From assembly GCA_934630485.1 (NCBI GenBank), contig CAKTWD010000013.1, forward strand, positions 1 through 24,490: a DNA stretch of 24,490 bases, given 5' to 3'. This document shows, piece after piece, positions 7,959-15,560 of the stretch. Source of the stretch: an uncultured Eggerthellaceae bacterium. Its GTDB lineage: Bacteria; Actinomycetota; Coriobacteriia; Coriobacteriales; Eggerthellaceae. Position 1 is the stretch's first letter. Each line of letters begins with the position of its first letter. The translations under genes and the position numbers were made by a program. The notes under the pieces are model-generated. The model was not told the DNA's origin, did no database searches, and saw nothing but the letters and a program-made list of their open reading frames with translations.

Positions 7959-8790
7959 AAGCCCCTACGAAATTCTTGGAGTGTCGCCCAATGCAAGCAA
8001 GGACGACATCAAGAAGGCGTATCGCAAAAAAGCTCGCGAGAACCACCCCGATCTCAATCCCAACGACCCACAGGCCGCTGAGCGAATGAATCAGGTCAAC
8101 GAGGCGTACGATCGTCTGATGAACCCCGAGAAGTACGCAGCAGAAGATCGCAGACGTGCAGCATCTCAGCAAGGTGCAGGTGGCGCGGCATACGATCCGT
8201 TCGGCGGCAACGGCTACTCCGGCACGGGCGGACATAACTCGTCTGGGCAGGACGGCTACCAGCATTCCTCTGACGGATCTTATGGCTGGTCATCCGAGAC
8301 GTACACCTGGGAGGACATTTTCGGTTTCGGCTTCTATGGTGGTGCCACGAACCCGCGCAACATTCACCCCGAGGCTAACGTGTACGACTCCTCTGAGGTG
8401 AAAGCGGCCATCGACCTTATCAACGCCGGCCGCCATAAGGAGGCTGCAGCCATTTTGGCCGACATCCCCTCTACAGGTCGTAATGCTCGCTGGTATTACC
8501 TGTCTTCGCTTGCGAACTACGGCGCCGGAAACGAGACGCTTGCTTACGAGCAGATCCGCCGCGCTTGCAAAATCGACCCGAACAACGCCGAGTACCGTCG
8601 GGCAATGCAGGGTTTTCAGCAGCCGGCTCAAACTTATCAGCAAGAATCGCAGCAACGGGGCTTCTCTATGGGAACAACCTCGTGCGTTGAGTGCTGTTGC
8701 GGTTTGATGGTGCTGAACATGTGCATGAACTCGTGCCTTCGCATGGGGATGTACGGCGGCAACGTGTACGGAGCCGGTATCTACTGTTGA
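7951..8790 (+). CDS. J-domain protein with TPR-like region and cysteine-rich C-terminal tail
   Basis: Hsp70 co-chaperone that should stimulate the ATPase of the DnaK encoded just downstream. The 279 residues begin with a J domain (1-67, HPD at 32-34). A glycine/serine/tyrosine-rich linker (75-120) leads to a WEDIFGFGFYG segment. Two TPR-like helical hairpins follow (about 147-220, with a DPNNAEYRRA repeat end). The tail (245-279) is hydrophobic and holds seven cysteines, including ECCC. The zinc-finger and C-terminal domains of classical DnaJ are missing, so this is a class C J-protein. Start is GTG 7951, with AAAGGA seven bases upstream; earlier in-frame starts lie inside the DUF5685 gene. 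The 8-bp overlap suggests coupled translation. Confidence 0.85.
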   Translation: MDKSPYEILGVSPNASKDDIKKAYRKKARENHPDLNPNDPQAAERMNQVNEAYDRLMNPEKYAAEDRRRAASQQGAGGAAYDPFGGNGYSGTGGHNSSGQDGYQHSSDGSYGWSSETYTWEDIFGFGFYGGATNPRNIHPEANVYDSSEVKAAIDLINAGRHKEAAAILADIPSTGRNARWYYLSSLANYGAGNETLAYEQIRRACKIDPNNAEYRRAMQGFQQPAQTYQQESQQRGFSMGTTSCVECCCGLMVLNMCMNSCLRMGMYGGNVYGAGIYC

Positions 8791-8859
8791 TGATGTGCGG
8801 CAGCCGCGGTCGCGCTTGATTCGCTCGACTGCCGCTGGATTCGAATCAAGGAGTGCTTT

Positions 8860-10632
8860 ATGGGTGCAACGATCGGAATCGATTTAGGAACGACTAACAG
8901 CTGCGTGGCCATTGTCGAGGGCGGACGCCCCGAGGTCATCGTCAATGCGGAGGGCGAGCGTACAACACCAAGCGTGGTCGCGTTCTCCAAAAACGGCGAG
9001 CGTCTGGTTGGCAATGTTGCGATTCGTCAGCAGGCGGTGAACCCCGATAGAACCATCTCGTCCGTTAAACGTCACATGGGTACCGATTGGCGCGCGAACA
9101 TCGACGGCAAGGCGTATTCTCCTCAAGAGATCTCGGCAATGGTTTTGCGCAAGCTAAAGGGCGATGCCGAGCGTTTCCTTGGCAAGGACGTCACCGATGC
9201 CGTCATCACCGTTCCCGCATATTTCAACGACACCCAGCGTCAGGCCACGAAAGATGCTGGTCGCATTGCAGGCCTTAATGTCCTGCGCATCATCAACGAG
9301 CCGACTTCTGCGGCGCTCGCTTACGGGCTTGATCACGGTTCGCCTCAAAAAGTCATGGTGTACGACTTAGGCGGCGGCACGTTCGACGTTTCCATCATCG
9401 AGATAGGCGAGGGCGTTATCGAGGTTCTGGCAACTGCCGGTAACAATCACTTGGGCGGCGATGATTTCGACGAGCGTCTGTGCAAGCACTTGATCGCCGA
9501 GTTCAAACGAACCAGTGGCTTCGATGCCGAGCGCGACCCCATGGCTCATCAGCGCCTGAAAGAGGCTGCTCGCTCGGCGAAGGAGGAGCTGTCCTCGCTT
9601 TCATCGACGCATGTTAGCTTGCCGTTCTTGGCCCAGAACCAAAACGGTCCGCTTCATTTCGAATGCGAGGTCACCCGCGCCGAGTTCGATCGTATGACGG
9701 CTGATCTTGTCGAGCAAACCACCGAACCTGTCCAGCAGGCGCTAAACGACGCGGGCATCGCTGCAAGCGAATTGGGCCAGGTGCTCCTTGTCGGCGGATC
9801 TACGCGCATTCCCGCCGTTCAAGAGCATGTTCGCAAGCTGACGCGTCTTGAGCCCGCAAATTCTATCAATCCCGACGAATGCGTTGCACAGGGTGCTGCG
9901 ATTCAGGGAGACACCCTGGCGAATGCAGCTGCGGGCAACTCGCTTGCGACGCGCGGCCAAGAGATCCTTCTTCTTGATGTCACGCCGCTGTCTCTTTCGA
10001 TTGAAACCTTGGGCGGCGTTGCCACGCGCATCGTCGAGCGCAACACGACGCTTCCTGCTCATTATTCACAGGTGTTCACCACGGCTGCGGCATTCCAGTC
10101 CAGCGTTGAGATCCATGTTCTTCAGGGCGAGCGCCCCATAGCAAAGGACAACAAGACTATTGGCAAGTTCCGTCTGAAGGGCATTAAGCGTGCGATGGCC
10201 GGCGTGCCGAAGATCGAGGTCACGTTCGATATCGATGCGAACGGCATCCTTACCGTCTCTGCGCGTGACCAAGATACCGGCAAAGAACAGTCGATCACCA
10301 TCACCGACGATGGTCGTATGTCCGATGCCGAGATCGAGGCGGCCATCCGCGATGCCGAGATGTATGCCGGTGAGGATCAAGCTCGTCGCGACAAGATGGA
10401 GGCCATTTCGAATGCGCAAAGGGTCGCCGGCGAAGTGAACGCCCTTTACGGAAAGGTTCAAAAGCAGCTTGGTAAAGATGAGAAGAAGCAGATCAAGTCT
10501 GATTTGGCTATCGTCACTAAGATCGCGGGGAAGAAGATGGAGAAACTTGGCGATGCCGACTTCGCCGAGTTGAGTTCCGCGAGCGCTCGTCTTGAGGAAG
10601 CGGCGGCGCGTTTGCGCTCTATGGAAGGATAA
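8860..10632 (+). CDS. dnaK: Hsp70 chaperone DnaK (short form, probably a dedicated paralogue)
   Basis: ATP-driven folding chaperone of the cytoplasm. The nucleotide-binding domain shows GIDLGTTNS (6-14), the YDLGGGTFDVS phosphate loop (168-178) and VGGSTRIP (311-318), in the Gram-positive form lacking the extra Gram-negative segment. The linker LLLDVTPLSL (370-379) and substrate-binding domain (LQGER, FDIDANGILTVSA) are intact. Two oddities stand out. About 12 extra residues lie just before the linker (around 351-366). The protein also ends at 590 with the helical lid and lacks the usual disordered acidic tail. There is no grpE, hrcA or classical dnaJ nearby and no CIRCE or HAIR box upstream, so the housekeeping heat-shock operon is likely elsewhere. 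AAGGAG precedes the ATG. Confidence 0.92.
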   Translation: MGATIGIDLGTTNSCVAIVEGGRPEVIVNAEGERTTPSVVAFSKNGERLVGNVAIRQQAVNPDRTISSVKRHMGTDWRANIDGKAYSPQEISAMVLRKLKGDAERFLGKDVTDAVITVPAYFNDTQRQATKDAGRIAGLNVLRIINEPTSAALAYGLDHGSPQKVMVYDLGGGTFDVSIIEIGEGVIEVLATAGNNHLGGDDFDERLCKHLIAEFKRTSGFDAERDPMAHQRLKEAARSAKEELSSLSSTHVSLPFLAQNQNGPLHFECEVTRAEFDRMTADLVEQTTEPVQQALNDAGIAASELGQVLLVGGSTRIPAVQEHVRKLTRLEPANSINPDECVAQGAAIQGDTLANAAAGNSLATRGQEILLLDVTPLSLSIETLGGVATRIVERNTTLPAHYSQVFTTAAAFQSSVEIHVLQGERPIAKDNKTIGKFRLKGIKRAMAGVPKIEVTFDIDANGILTVSARDQDTGKEQSITITDDGRMSDAEIEAAIRDAEMYAGEDQARRDKMEAISNAQRVAGEVNALYGKVQKQLGKDEKKQIKSDLAIVTKIAGKKMEKLGDADFAELSSASARLEEAAARLRSMEG

Positions 10633-10731
10633 TTGTCGGGTCTTGCGTTGCGAAAAACGCTTATATGTGGCAAGATTCGGCGGGTAAACCTTGCCGGTTG
10701 AAACCCGGCGATATAGGAGAGAGGCAGTTAT

Positions 10732-11541
10732 ATGACCGAGCAGCAGTTCAACATCACTGATGCGGCACGTGCTTATCGCGAGCAGATCAAGCCGAACACC
10801 GTCGGCTCCCTTTCGCGCACCGATCCCGAGATCGCGGCGATCATCGAGAACTTCGCGTTCGATCAGATCCCCAACGCCAGCGACCTTGACGACCGTCGTC
10901 GCTTTCTGTGCATTCTGGCTGGCCTTATGGGCACCCAGGCACGCGATACCTTCCAGCTGATGGTCGAGGGCGCGCTGAATTTCGGCGTTGATCCCGTCGA
11001 GATCAAGGAGGTCATCTACATGGGCGTTCCTTATCTGGGTCTTGGTCGTTCTATTCACTTCATCAAGACCGCTAACGAGGTGTTCGATGCCAAGGGCATC
11101 GAGATGCCGCTTGAGTCTCAGCAGACCGTTTCCGGTGCCGAGCGTCTGACCGCTGGTAACAACATTCAGGCTCAGATCTACGGTGAGGGCATCCGTGAAA
11201 GCTGGATGATCGGGCCTCAGGATCGCCGTTACCTTAACAAACTTATTGCCGAGAACTGCTTCGGTGATTACTACACGCGCAACGGTCTTACCGTTACCGA
11301 TCGCGAGATGGTCGCTTTCTGCTTCATCGTTGCTCAGGGCGGCGCCCATCCGCAGGCCATCAGTTACGCTATCGGCAACCTGAAGCTTGGCAACAGCAAG
11401 GAGCTTCTGTACGACATCATGGTCAACCTGATCCCGTACATCGGCTATCCTCGCGTTCTCAATGGCATCGCCGCTATCGACAACGCAGGCGCAGTCATCC
11501 TCGAGGACGAGCAGGAGAAGCGCGGTCAGAGCAAGTTCTAA
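10732..11541 (+). CDS. carboxymuconolactone decarboxylase family protein (two AhpD-like domains)
   Basis: Cytoplasmic all-helical protein of 269 residues that reads as two tandem AhpD/CMD-like repeats. The first is around 45-120 (LAGLMGTQARDTFQLMVEGALNFGVDPVEIKEVIYMGVPYLG) and the second around 180-255 (LTVTDREMVAFCFIVAQGGAHPQAISYAIGNLKLGNSKELLYDIMVNLIPYIGYPRVLNGI). Peroxidase-type members use a CxxC pair near the start of the repeat. Neither repeat has one here, so an AhpD-like disulfide reductase role is unlikely, and actual lactone decarboxylase activity cannot be assigned. An excellent ribosome site (AGGAGAGAGG) precedes the ATG. It lies 99 bp after dnaK and ends at its own terminator; it could have its own promoter. 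Confidence 0.8.
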   Translation: MTEQQFNITDAARAYREQIKPNTVGSLSRTDPEIAAIIENFAFDQIPNASDLDDRRRFLCILAGLMGTQARDTFQLMVEGALNFGVDPVEIKEVIYMGVPYLGLGRSIHFIKTANEVFDAKGIEMPLESQQTVSGAERLTAGNNIQAQIYGEGIRESWMIGPQDRRYLNKLIAENCFGDYYTRNGLTVTDREMVAFCFIVAQGGAHPQAISYAIGNLKLGNSKELLYDIMVNLIPYIGYPRVLNGIAAIDNAGAVILEDEQEKRGQSKF

Positions 11542-11576
11542 GAACTAGCAACGGCTTTTCATTGCGTAACGCCAAC

Positions 11577-11612
11577 GGGCCAGGAGCGAGTGATCGTTCC
11601 TGGCCCATTTTC
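11577..11612 (+). terminator. intrinsic terminator after CMD-family gene
   Basis: A 13-bp stem with one G-U pair (GGGCCAGGAGCGA at 11577-11589, TCGTTCCTGGCCC at 11594-11606) has a GTGA loop and is followed by ATTTTCG. It lies 36 bp after the stop codon and closes the chaperone run. Confidence 0.85.
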
Positions 11613-11693
11613 GTGCGCCGCGATTGTCTTCGTGCCGGTGTTGACTTCGAACTCGAAGAGATTGCGAGTTTTACTTGCAGCTTGGCGCATAGA

Positions 11694-11726
11694 GAAAACC
11701 GCGCCCCGAATTCGAGACGCGGTTTC
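11694..11726 (-). terminator. probable terminator of the DASS permease gene
   Basis: The inverted repeat AAACCGCG (11696-11703) and CGCGGTTT (11718-11725) has a 14-nt loop. Read on the minus strand, it is followed by TTTTCTC, about 35 bp past the permease stop codon. Confidence 0.6.
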
Positions 11727-11759
11727 GAAACCTTTGGTTCGTATCTTGCTTATTGTCGA

Positions 11760-13202
11760 TTAGCCAAGAACCGACAGCAGAACCTTGATCAGCGGGTAGC
11801 CGATGAAGCTGTATGACAGCCACGTGAACAGGCAGACGGGGATGCCGATGGACAGGATGTCCTTCTGCGTGTACAGCTCGGTGTTGCCGTGCATCATGGC
11901 TGCATGCGGGGAAGCAGACGGGGTGAGCATGGCGACGAAGACCATCAGGACGACGCCCATGAATGCCGGAGCGGGGTCGATGCCCAGCTGCTCGCTGAAG
12001 CCAACGACGATCGGGAGCAGGACGACTGCCATGGCGGCGTTGTTCGCAAAGTTGGTGATGATCAGCGAAACAAGTAGCATGATGCAGACGAACGCCCATT
12101 CGGGCTGACCGCCCAGAACCGGGTTCAGCACCTGGACAAGCCACTGGGAAACGCCGATGGAGGGCTTGGACAGCATGCCGGCAGCGTACACTGCAGAGGC
12201 GATCATGAAGAAGATGCCCCAGTTGAAATGCTTGTAAGCGATTTCCTTGAAGTTCATGATGGGTTTGCCGTCGATGCGGATGATCAGGCAGGCGCCGACG
12301 AAACCTGCAGTCACGCCAAGGATGCCAACATAGTTCAGAACGTCGCAGATCGGGTTGCCTTTGACGAAGCTCGGGACAAGAACGCAAACCAGGTAAGCGG
12401 GGATCAGCCACAGATAGATCTTCTGAACAAGGTTCATCTTGGGCAGGGGCATCTGCTCTTCGACCATCTCGGGGGTGATGGACTTCATCTTCGAGACGTC
12501 AATACGAAGGATGAACTTCATCATAAGCAGGTAGCAGGCAAGAATGAAGGCGGACATCACGATATCGGCCACGATGTAGGGCACGAAGGGGATCGCGGTG
12601 CCAACGGTTTTGGCATAGGCGCTCAGCGGGATCAGCGGCGCGCCCTTGAACGGCAGCAGCGGCTGGAAGAGCGTGATAGCCAGGAACATGCCCACGAAGA
12701 AGAACTTCCAAACACGGTCTTCCTTGGTAATGCCCATGATTTCCATGTTGCGCGTTGCGATCGGCCACATCAGGATGAGGGCGATGAACACGTTCAGGAA
12801 ACCGGACAATACCGCGCATGCGGTGAAGAACAGCGCGATGTACACGTAAGGACGGCCCCTGAGAATTTTACGGGTCAAAATGTATTTCGCGATGTACTTG
12901 GTGTCGCCGACCTGATCGATTGCGCCGAACAGGATCATGGCAAACAGGACGACCAGAACGGTGTTGTTGCCAACTGCCTGCAGCCACACGTCATTGGAAC
13001 CGGCATCGCTCAGGCCGATAGCGCCCATAAGCACCAAGCCGACAACCGAGGGCCACAGCGTTTCAATGGTGGACCACGCGTAGATCATCATCAGGAACAC
13101 GCCAAGCAGCTTCATTCCCAACGGGGTGATCGGTTCCGGGTTCGGCAGCACCCACATGAGTGCCATCAAGCCGAAGCCAATGGCGACATGCACGTAGTAC
13201 AT
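11760..13202 (-). CDS. DASS/SLC13-like anion permease
   Basis: Polytopic inner-membrane carrier, probably sodium-coupled, for a dicarboxylate, citrate-like or inorganic anion. The 480 residues hold about 11-12 hydrophobic segments in two halves, each with a re-entrant region typical of the CitT/DASS superfamily (LSGFLNVFIALILMWPIA at 132-149 and TNFANNAAMAVVLLP at 383-397), plus TPSASPHAAM near the end. The SNT sodium/substrate motifs of characterised members are not intact: I read LNV and ANN-A at those places. The ATG at 13202 has only a weak ribosome site. A strong one and an ATG at 13228 lie upstream, one base out of frame across a seven-A run, so the real protein may start MAEAKKKKD. It is not clearly in an operon. 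Confidence 0.8.
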   Translation of the reverse strand: MYYVHVAIGFGLMALMWVLPNPEPITPLGMKLLGVFLMMIYAWSTIETLWPSVVGLVLMGAIGLSDAGSNDVWLQAVGNNTVLVVLFAMILFGAIDQVGDTKYIAKYILTRKILRGRPYVYIALFFTACAVLSGFLNVFIALILMWPIATRNMEIMGITKEDRVWKFFFVGMFLAITLFQPLLPFKGAPLIPLSAYAKTVGTAIPFVPYIVADIVMSAFILACYLLMMKFILRIDVSKMKSITPEMVEEQMPLPKMNLVQKIYLWLIPAYLVCVLVPSFVKGNPICDVLNYVGILGVTAGFVGACLIIRIDGKPIMNFKEIAYKHFNWGIFFMIASAVYAAGMLSKPSIGVSQWLVQVLNPVLGGQPEWAFVCIMLLVSLIITNFANNAAMAVVLLPIVVGFSEQLGIDPAPAFMGVVLMVFVAMLTPSASPHAAMMHGNTELYTQKDILSIGIPVCLFTWLSYSFIGYPLIKVLLSVLG

Positions 13203-13207
13203 GTCTT

Positions 13208-13247
13208 TCTTTTTTTAGCTTCTGCCATCTATTTCTCCCTTCCTTTA
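13208..13247 (-). promoter_or_regulatory. strong ribosome site and out-of-frame ATG upstream of the permease
   Basis: Read on the minus strand, AAAGGAAGGGAG (about 13235-13246) is ideally placed before the ATG at 13228. That ATG opens a frame of only 20 codons that crosses a run of seven A (13210-13216) and ends inside the permease gene. One extra A would join it in frame to the permease. Confidence 0.6.
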
Positions 13248-13356
13248 GATCGACAGAGTCACAGCAAGTGACCGAAGTGATCATATAAGAATCAGAGAGT
13301 CTTCACATTTCACGAGAGATTAAGAAACATATTCGAAACACTTGAACAACATAAGA

Positions 13357-13375
13357 TATTCGGGTACTCCGAATA
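13357..13375. repeat. inverted repeat between fabH and the permease gene
   Basis: TATTCGG and CCGAATA form 7-bp arms around GTACT. This could be a weak fabH terminator or an operator for the permease; there is no convincing T-tract on the minus strand. No other structure is clear in this 174-nt gap. Confidence 0.4.
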
Positions 13376-13402
13376 AGCTAAGATTAGCGATGTGGTCAGG
13401 GA

Positions 13403-14476
13403 CTATGCGATGAAAAGCACGGCGCCTGAGGTAAGACCGCCGCCGAAACCGGACATGATCACGGCATCGCCCTCGTTAATGCGATCGGCGCGATATGCGT
13501 CACAGAGGGCCATGAGCGCACTGGCGGCAGAGGTGTTTGCGGATTCGCCGATGGAAATCTGGAAGAGCGATTCGTCTCGTTTGATTTTCTTGGCGGCATA
13601 CTTGATGATGCGTTCGTTCGCTTGATGCGGAACGATGCAGGAAACGTCGTCGAGGTTGAATTGGGCACGATCGAGTACGGTGTTGATTGCTTCCGCAAGG
13701 GCATTTCCCGCGAATTTAAAGACAGCTTGACCGTTCATGCCGATGAAGTCGGTGTTCTCGTAAGGCATAGCGGCTGCGTCGGCTGGGCCGAAAGGGAACG
13801 TTTCATTGTTGAAGAGATTGGTGCGCCTCAGAGTCATATCGACATCGTCGGTATTCTTCATGAACGTGCTGAGGATGCCCTTCTTACTCTCATTCCATTC
13901 AAGCAGGACGGCGCCAGCGCCGTCGCCGAACAAAACGCAGGTGGCACGATCGGTCCAATCGGTGATGCGGCTCAGTCGCTCGACGCCAACCACCAGTGCG
14001 CGATTGACCTTGTTGCCAATTGCACCACCTGCGATATGGGATGCAGCCATCATCGACTCGGCCACGTTTATGCCGTAGACGCAGCCTGAGCACGCGGCGT
14101 TCAAATCGAATGCGATGGCGTTGTCCAAGCCAAGCGCCATCTTAACCAGCGATGCCTGAGAGGGGATGGTCGTGTCCGGCGTGATGGTCATGCAAATGAG
14201 CAGATCGATACTCGCAGGGTCGACCTGCTGGCCGCTCCATCCGAGCACTTCGGGCAGCGCGGCGGGACTGTTTTCGTCGGCGCTGATTCCCATGGCGCCG
14301 AGGCATGCTGCACTGGCAAGGTCAGTGGCGGATTCTTCGATCGCGATGCGCCTATTGTGAATGCCCGTTCGTTGAACGATCCACTCGTCCGATGTGTCAA
14401 CAAGTTTGGCAAGGTCGTCATTAGAAACGATCTTGCGCGGGATGGCTTTACCGGACCCGATAACGGTGCAACCCAT
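13403..14476 (-). CDS. fabH: 3-oxoacyl-ACP synthase III (FabH)
   Basis: Starts type II fatty acid synthesis by condensing acetyl-CoA (or another short acyl-CoA) with malonyl-ACP. The 357 residues contain the thiolase-fold Cys-His-Asn triad: C129 in NAACSGCVYG, H284 in PHQAN and N314 in ESANTSAAS. The GFGGGLTSGAVLF C-terminus is also typical. The protein is about 30 residues longer than usual FabH, mainly from an insert around 65-88. The start is set at ATG 14476, with AGGAGGAAGC directly upstream; an extension to 14533 would cross this site and the operator. It is transcribed divergently from the MarR-type regulator, and the shared gap holds a FabT-like box, so it should be co-regulated with the fab operon. 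Confidence 0.93.
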   Translation of the reverse strand: MGCTVIGSGKAIPRKIVSNDDLAKLVDTSDEWIVQRTGIHNRRIAIEESATDLASAACLGAMGISADENSPAALPEVLGWSGQQVDPASIDLLICMTITPDTTIPSQASLVKMALGLDNAIAFDLNAACSGCVYGINVAESMMAASHIAGGAIGNKVNRALVVGVERLSRITDWTDRATCVLFGDGAGAVLLEWNESKKGILSTFMKNTDDVDMTLRRTNLFNNETFPFGPADAAAMPYENTDFIGMNGQAVFKFAGNALAEAINTVLDRAQFNLDDVSCIVPHQANERIIKYAAKKIKRDESLFQISIGESANTSAASALMALCDAYRADRINEGDAVIMSGFGGGLTSGAVLFIA

Positions 14477-14537
14477 GCTTCCTCCTGACGCACGCCCGCG
14501 ACCTGCGGTTCGTGTTTGTATCGTTGAATGCATTGAA

Positions 14538-14560
14538 ATTAGTTTGACTATCTAATAATT
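14538..14560. promoter_or_regulatory. FabT-like operator in the fabH/marR divergent promoter region
   Basis: ATTAGTTTGA, then CTA, then TCTAATAATT. The left half is the same TAGTTTGA half-site found in the perfect palindrome before acpP; the right half is degenerate. TTGAAA at 14533-14538 and TAATTT at 14556-14561 are a possible plus-strand promoter (17-nt spacer) spanning the box. Confidence 0.6.
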
Positions 14561-14660
14561 TAGAAAATGCAACACGACGTTTCAAGCCGCTACATGTTTC
14601 TTACATTCGCGGATTTCGTCAGAGGAGTAACCGCAGCCGGCAAATAGGGAGGGTGAATCA

Positions 14661-15173
14661 ATGAACAAGGAAGCTGATGCGACTCATTCGGCTTTCGCAC
14701 AGAAGGATCTAGCGCTTGATGATCTTCTTTCGGGGACGTTCAATTCCGTTATGGATATCGAGGAGCGCTCTCTTTCGAACCGAATCACAAAAGGGCTCAC
14801 CATCAGCGAGATCCATACTATTGCCGCCATCGGCATGTACGAAGTGAATCCCATGAACGTCATTGCCTCGCGTCTGGGTATCACGCTTGCCACGCTCACC
14901 GCATCCGTGAAGCGCCTTGCCGATAGGGGGCTGGTTGCCCGTCAGAAATCCGAGAAAGACAAGCGCCAAGTGCTTATTTCCCTTACCAGCGATGGTCGCA
15001 AGGTTTATCGTGCGCATCGTTTGTTTCACGAAAAGATGCTCGCGGCGGCGCTTGAGGGATTGAGCAAGGAAGAAGAGCGCGTTTTGGCAAGTGCGTTGAG
15101 TCACGTCAAGGCATATTTCGATGAGCAGAACGAGTTGGCGTTGGCCTCATCGACGGGAAAAGATCGTTGCTAA
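14661..15173 (+). CDS. MarR-family transcriptional regulator, FabT-like
   Basis: Likely repressor of the fatty acid genes around it. The 170 residues carry a MarR winged helix: ISEIHTIAAIGMYEVNPMNVIASRLGI, then the recognition region TLATLTASVKRLADRGLVARQ and the wing KDKRQVLISLTSDG, with N- and C-terminal helices for dimerisation. Position between fabH and acpP matches FabT of streptococci, which binds DNA with acyl-ACP as corepressor. The AGTTTGA boxes next to its own promoter and before acpP are of the FabT type. Ribosome site GGGAGGGTGA precedes the ATG. It differs from the streptococcal arrangement in that fabH points away from it. That it senses acyl-ACP is inference. Confidence 0.85.
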   Translation: MNKEADATHSAFAQKDLALDDLLSGTFNSVMDIEERSLSNRITKGLTISEIHTIAAIGMYEVNPMNVIASRLGITLATLTASVKRLADRGLVARQKSEKDKRQVLISLTSDGRKVYRAHRLFHEKMLAAALEGLSKEEERVLASALSHVKAYFDEQNELALASSTGKDRC

Positions 15174-15266
15174 TCGCTTTTGAGCTGGGGTTTAAAGCCT
15201 TCGCAAAGAAATCGTGGAGGAAGCTCGTTGCTCTTGAGACGAAACGGGATCTTGAATATCATGGTA

Positions 15267-15289
15267 AATAGTTTGACCATCAAACTATT
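15267..15289. promoter_or_regulatory. FabT-like operator upstream of acpP
   Basis: A perfect palindrome with 10-bp arms, AATAGTTTGA and TCAAACTATT, around CCA. TATTAA at 15286-15291 overlaps its right edge and may be a -10. It lies 38 bp before the acpP start, so bound regulator should block transcription of the acpP-accDA run. Confidence 0.8.
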
Positions 15290-15327
15290 AATAGAAAACT
15301 AGGTGGAATCAAACCGAAAGGAACGAC

Positions 15328-15549
15328 ATGGCAACCATTGACGTCATCAAAGAGACGCTGAACGACAACTTGGACATCGACGAGAGCAAAGTTACCGAGG
15401 ATGCCACCCTTGAGTCCCTGGGCATCGACTCCCTCGACATGGTCGAGCTTGTTTGCGACATTGAAGAGAAGCTTGATATCGAGTTCGGCGAGCCCGAAGG
15501 CATCGACACCATCGGCAAGATGGTCGAGTACATCGACGGCTTGAAGTAA
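15328..15549 (+). CDS. acpP: acyl carrier protein
   Basis: Carries growing acyl chains on a phosphopantetheine arm for the Fab enzymes encoded next to it. The 73-residue acidic four-helix protein has the attachment motif GIDSLDMVEL with the modified serine at residue 35. Helix II and III follow the normal pattern (CDIEEKLDIEF, TIGKMVEYI). GAAAGGAACGAC precedes the ATG. First gene after the FabT-like palindrome, and separated from fabK by a strong hairpin with a T-tract, which should let most transcripts stop here and keep ACP in excess. Confidence 0.96.
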   Translation: MATIDVIKETLNDNLDIDESKVTEDATLESLGIDSLDMVELVCDIEEKLDIEFGEPEGIDTIGKMVEYIDGLK

Positions 15550-15560
15550 AGTCGCCGCTC

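Noticed and set aside
8791..8859. Possible CIRCE or HAIR heat-shock operator before dnaK
   Set aside because: Neither TTAGCACTC-N9-GAGTGCTAA nor CTTGAGT-N7-ACTCAAG is present; only a loose GCGGCAG/CTGCCGC repeat.
10066..11349. 427-codon minus-strand frame opposite dnaK and the CMD gene
   Set aside because: Covers the dnaK 3' end, the intergenic gap and the CMD gene in antisense; no recognisable protein.
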